From: Letharia columbiana
Lineage: Eukaryota > Ascomycota > Lecanoromycetes > Lecanorales > Parmeliaceae
Assembly (NCBI RefSeq): GCF_014066305.1
Contig: NW_023501098.1
Span: 1-11,026 of the forward strand
Length of the DNA stretch: 11,026 nucleotides
Direction of reading: 5' to 3'
Below, piece after piece: positions 10,571 through 11,026 of the stretch (its first letter is position 1; the number at the start of each line of letters is the position of its first letter). The translations under genes and the position numbers were made by a program. Below the pieces are notes generated by a model, which was not told the DNA's origin, did no database searches, and saw nothing but the letters and a program-made list of their open reading frames with translations.

Positions 10571-10713
10571 ATAGTAAGAAGATAAACATTACTAGAGTAC
10601 TATTATTAGGTATTTTATAAATTAAATAATATAAATAAATAAGCCCTTTATTAAATTTCTATATTTCTATCTTATATTTATACTTTATCTATTATAAATT
10701 AACTAATCTAATA
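10571..10713 (+). repeat. LTR-like segment preceded by purine-rich tract
   Basis: A purine-rich stretch ending in AATAAGGGA (10563-10571) could be a polypurine tract. It is followed by a segment with TATAAATA (10630-10637), a GC-bearing AAGCCC (10641-10646), a pyrimidine-rich stretch, and an end AATCTAATA (10705-10713), the RIP form of AATCTAACA. Such an order suits a short copia-type LTR with the element body upstream on the plus strand. The exact 5' end is uncertain: 10571 and 10601 are both possible. There is one surviving CpA at 10587. No direct-repeat partner and no target-site duplication were found, so it rests on architecture only. Confidence 0.25.
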
Positions 10714-11026
10714 AAAAAATAGATTTAAAATATTAGACTTATAGAGATAAAGCTAACTTTAAATAATTTTTTATTAGATATATAAAAAGCATAATATAAC
10801 TTTCTAAGATATTTCTTTTTTTAAAAAGCTAGCTATTATAATATTAACGTCTTTATATAATTAATAAATCAGACTTATTATCTCTCTAGATATATATATA
10901 TATAAATATCTTTAGAATATAGCTATTATCTCTATAGAGTTATAATATTAAATTATTAACTCTTTACTCTATCTATAAAGTTTATTTATTAATCTCTATT
11001 CTACTACTAATTTTATCTCTAATAAT
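10714..11026. other. Degenerate AT-rich DNA, short (TA) repeat
   Basis: No gene is visible. CpA survives at 10790 and 10870. A perfect (TA)7 lies at 10891-10904, beside a TCTCTCTAGA stretch (10881-10890). Confidence 0.55.

Larger units (their letters stand above)
1..11026. other. RIP-saturated AT-rich tract (fungal AT-isochore)
   Basis: CpA and TpG are nearly absent: CpA starts at 156, 267, 2281, 2771, 2779, 2802, 2824, 2826, 3062, 3323, 4483, 9769, 9926, 10271, 10587, 10790 and 10870; TpG starts at 62, 112, 114, 949, 1583, 2945, 5483, 9924 and 10504. Remaining C is almost always followed by T or G, and remaining G preceded by A or C. CpG survives at about one per 60 bases. This is the footprint known for repeat-induced point mutation in Pezizomycotina, where C in CpA becomes T on both strands of duplicated DNA. 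CpG deamination would give the opposite pattern. By inference the tract is dead transposon or other repeat DNA. The sequence does not tell which chromosome region it comes from. Confidence 0.87.

Noticed and set aside
10891..10904. (TA)7 as a possible regulatory or recombination site.
   Set aside because: Short TA runs are expected at this composition, and nothing adjacent gives it a role.
1..11026. Mitochondrial DNA or an AT-rich protist genome as the source.
   Set aside because: Neither would lose CpA and TpG selectively while keeping CpG, and no mitochondrial genes, tRNAs or intact frames are visible.
1..11026. A CRISPR array, origin, riboswitch or bacterial operon.
   Set aside because: No regularly spaced direct repeats with unique spacers, no operon-like gene runs and no ribosome-binding sites with frames were seen.

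Overview
The window is one continuous stretch of extremely AT-rich DNA, roughly 10-15 % G+C by eye, in which CpA and its complement TpG have almost been erased. I count 17 CpA and 9 TpG in 11,026 bases. TpA is everywhere and CpG is kept at about one per line of 60 bases. Loss of CpA/TpG with retention of CpG is the mark of repeat-induced point mutation (RIP, C-to-T preferentially in CpA) in filamentous ascomycete fungi (Pezizomycotina). The best reading is a fungal AT-isochore: old repeat or transposon DNA driven close to saturation by RIP, perhaps heterochromatic, pericentromeric or subtelomeric. I cannot name the species.

No intact gene is supportable. ATG occurs only twice on the plus strand and eight times on the minus strand. 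The longest ATG-started frame is 47 codons, and most of it is poly-Phe read through an A tract. TAA and TAG are dense in all frames. I saw no tRNA, rRNA, CRISPR array or telomere repeat.

Layout: 1-300 keeps five of the 26 surviving CpA/TpG and holds an LTR-like segment (62-235) starting TGTT, with a TATAAATA box and an AATAAA hexamer. 236-1956 is degenerate DNA. 1957-2052 is a 12-bp tandem repeat. 2331-2770 is 440 bases with no G or C, including a run of 69 A. It abuts the clearest anomaly, a 110-bp island (2771-2880) of about 39 % G+C with five CpA in its first 56 bases. 2881-6683 is degenerate again. 6684-7028 is the best coding relic: a 9-bp tandem repeat read in one frame with an 83-codon open frame. 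7029-9179 is featureless except for a short open frame at 9019-9183. 9180-9506 is an ambiguous relic: it could be a chromodomain-like retroelement tail or simply an open frame. 9507-11026 is degenerate DNA with a second LTR-like segment (10571-10713) and eight more surviving CpA/TpG.

Nothing here acts as a working pathway. The biology is the mutational process and its uneven footprint: a 4,284-bp core (5485-9768) with no CpA or TpG at all, and three patches holding 21 of the 26 survivors in under 2 kb. I did not find a new biological system. The island at 2771-2880 next to the A tract is the most worthwhile thing to follow up.
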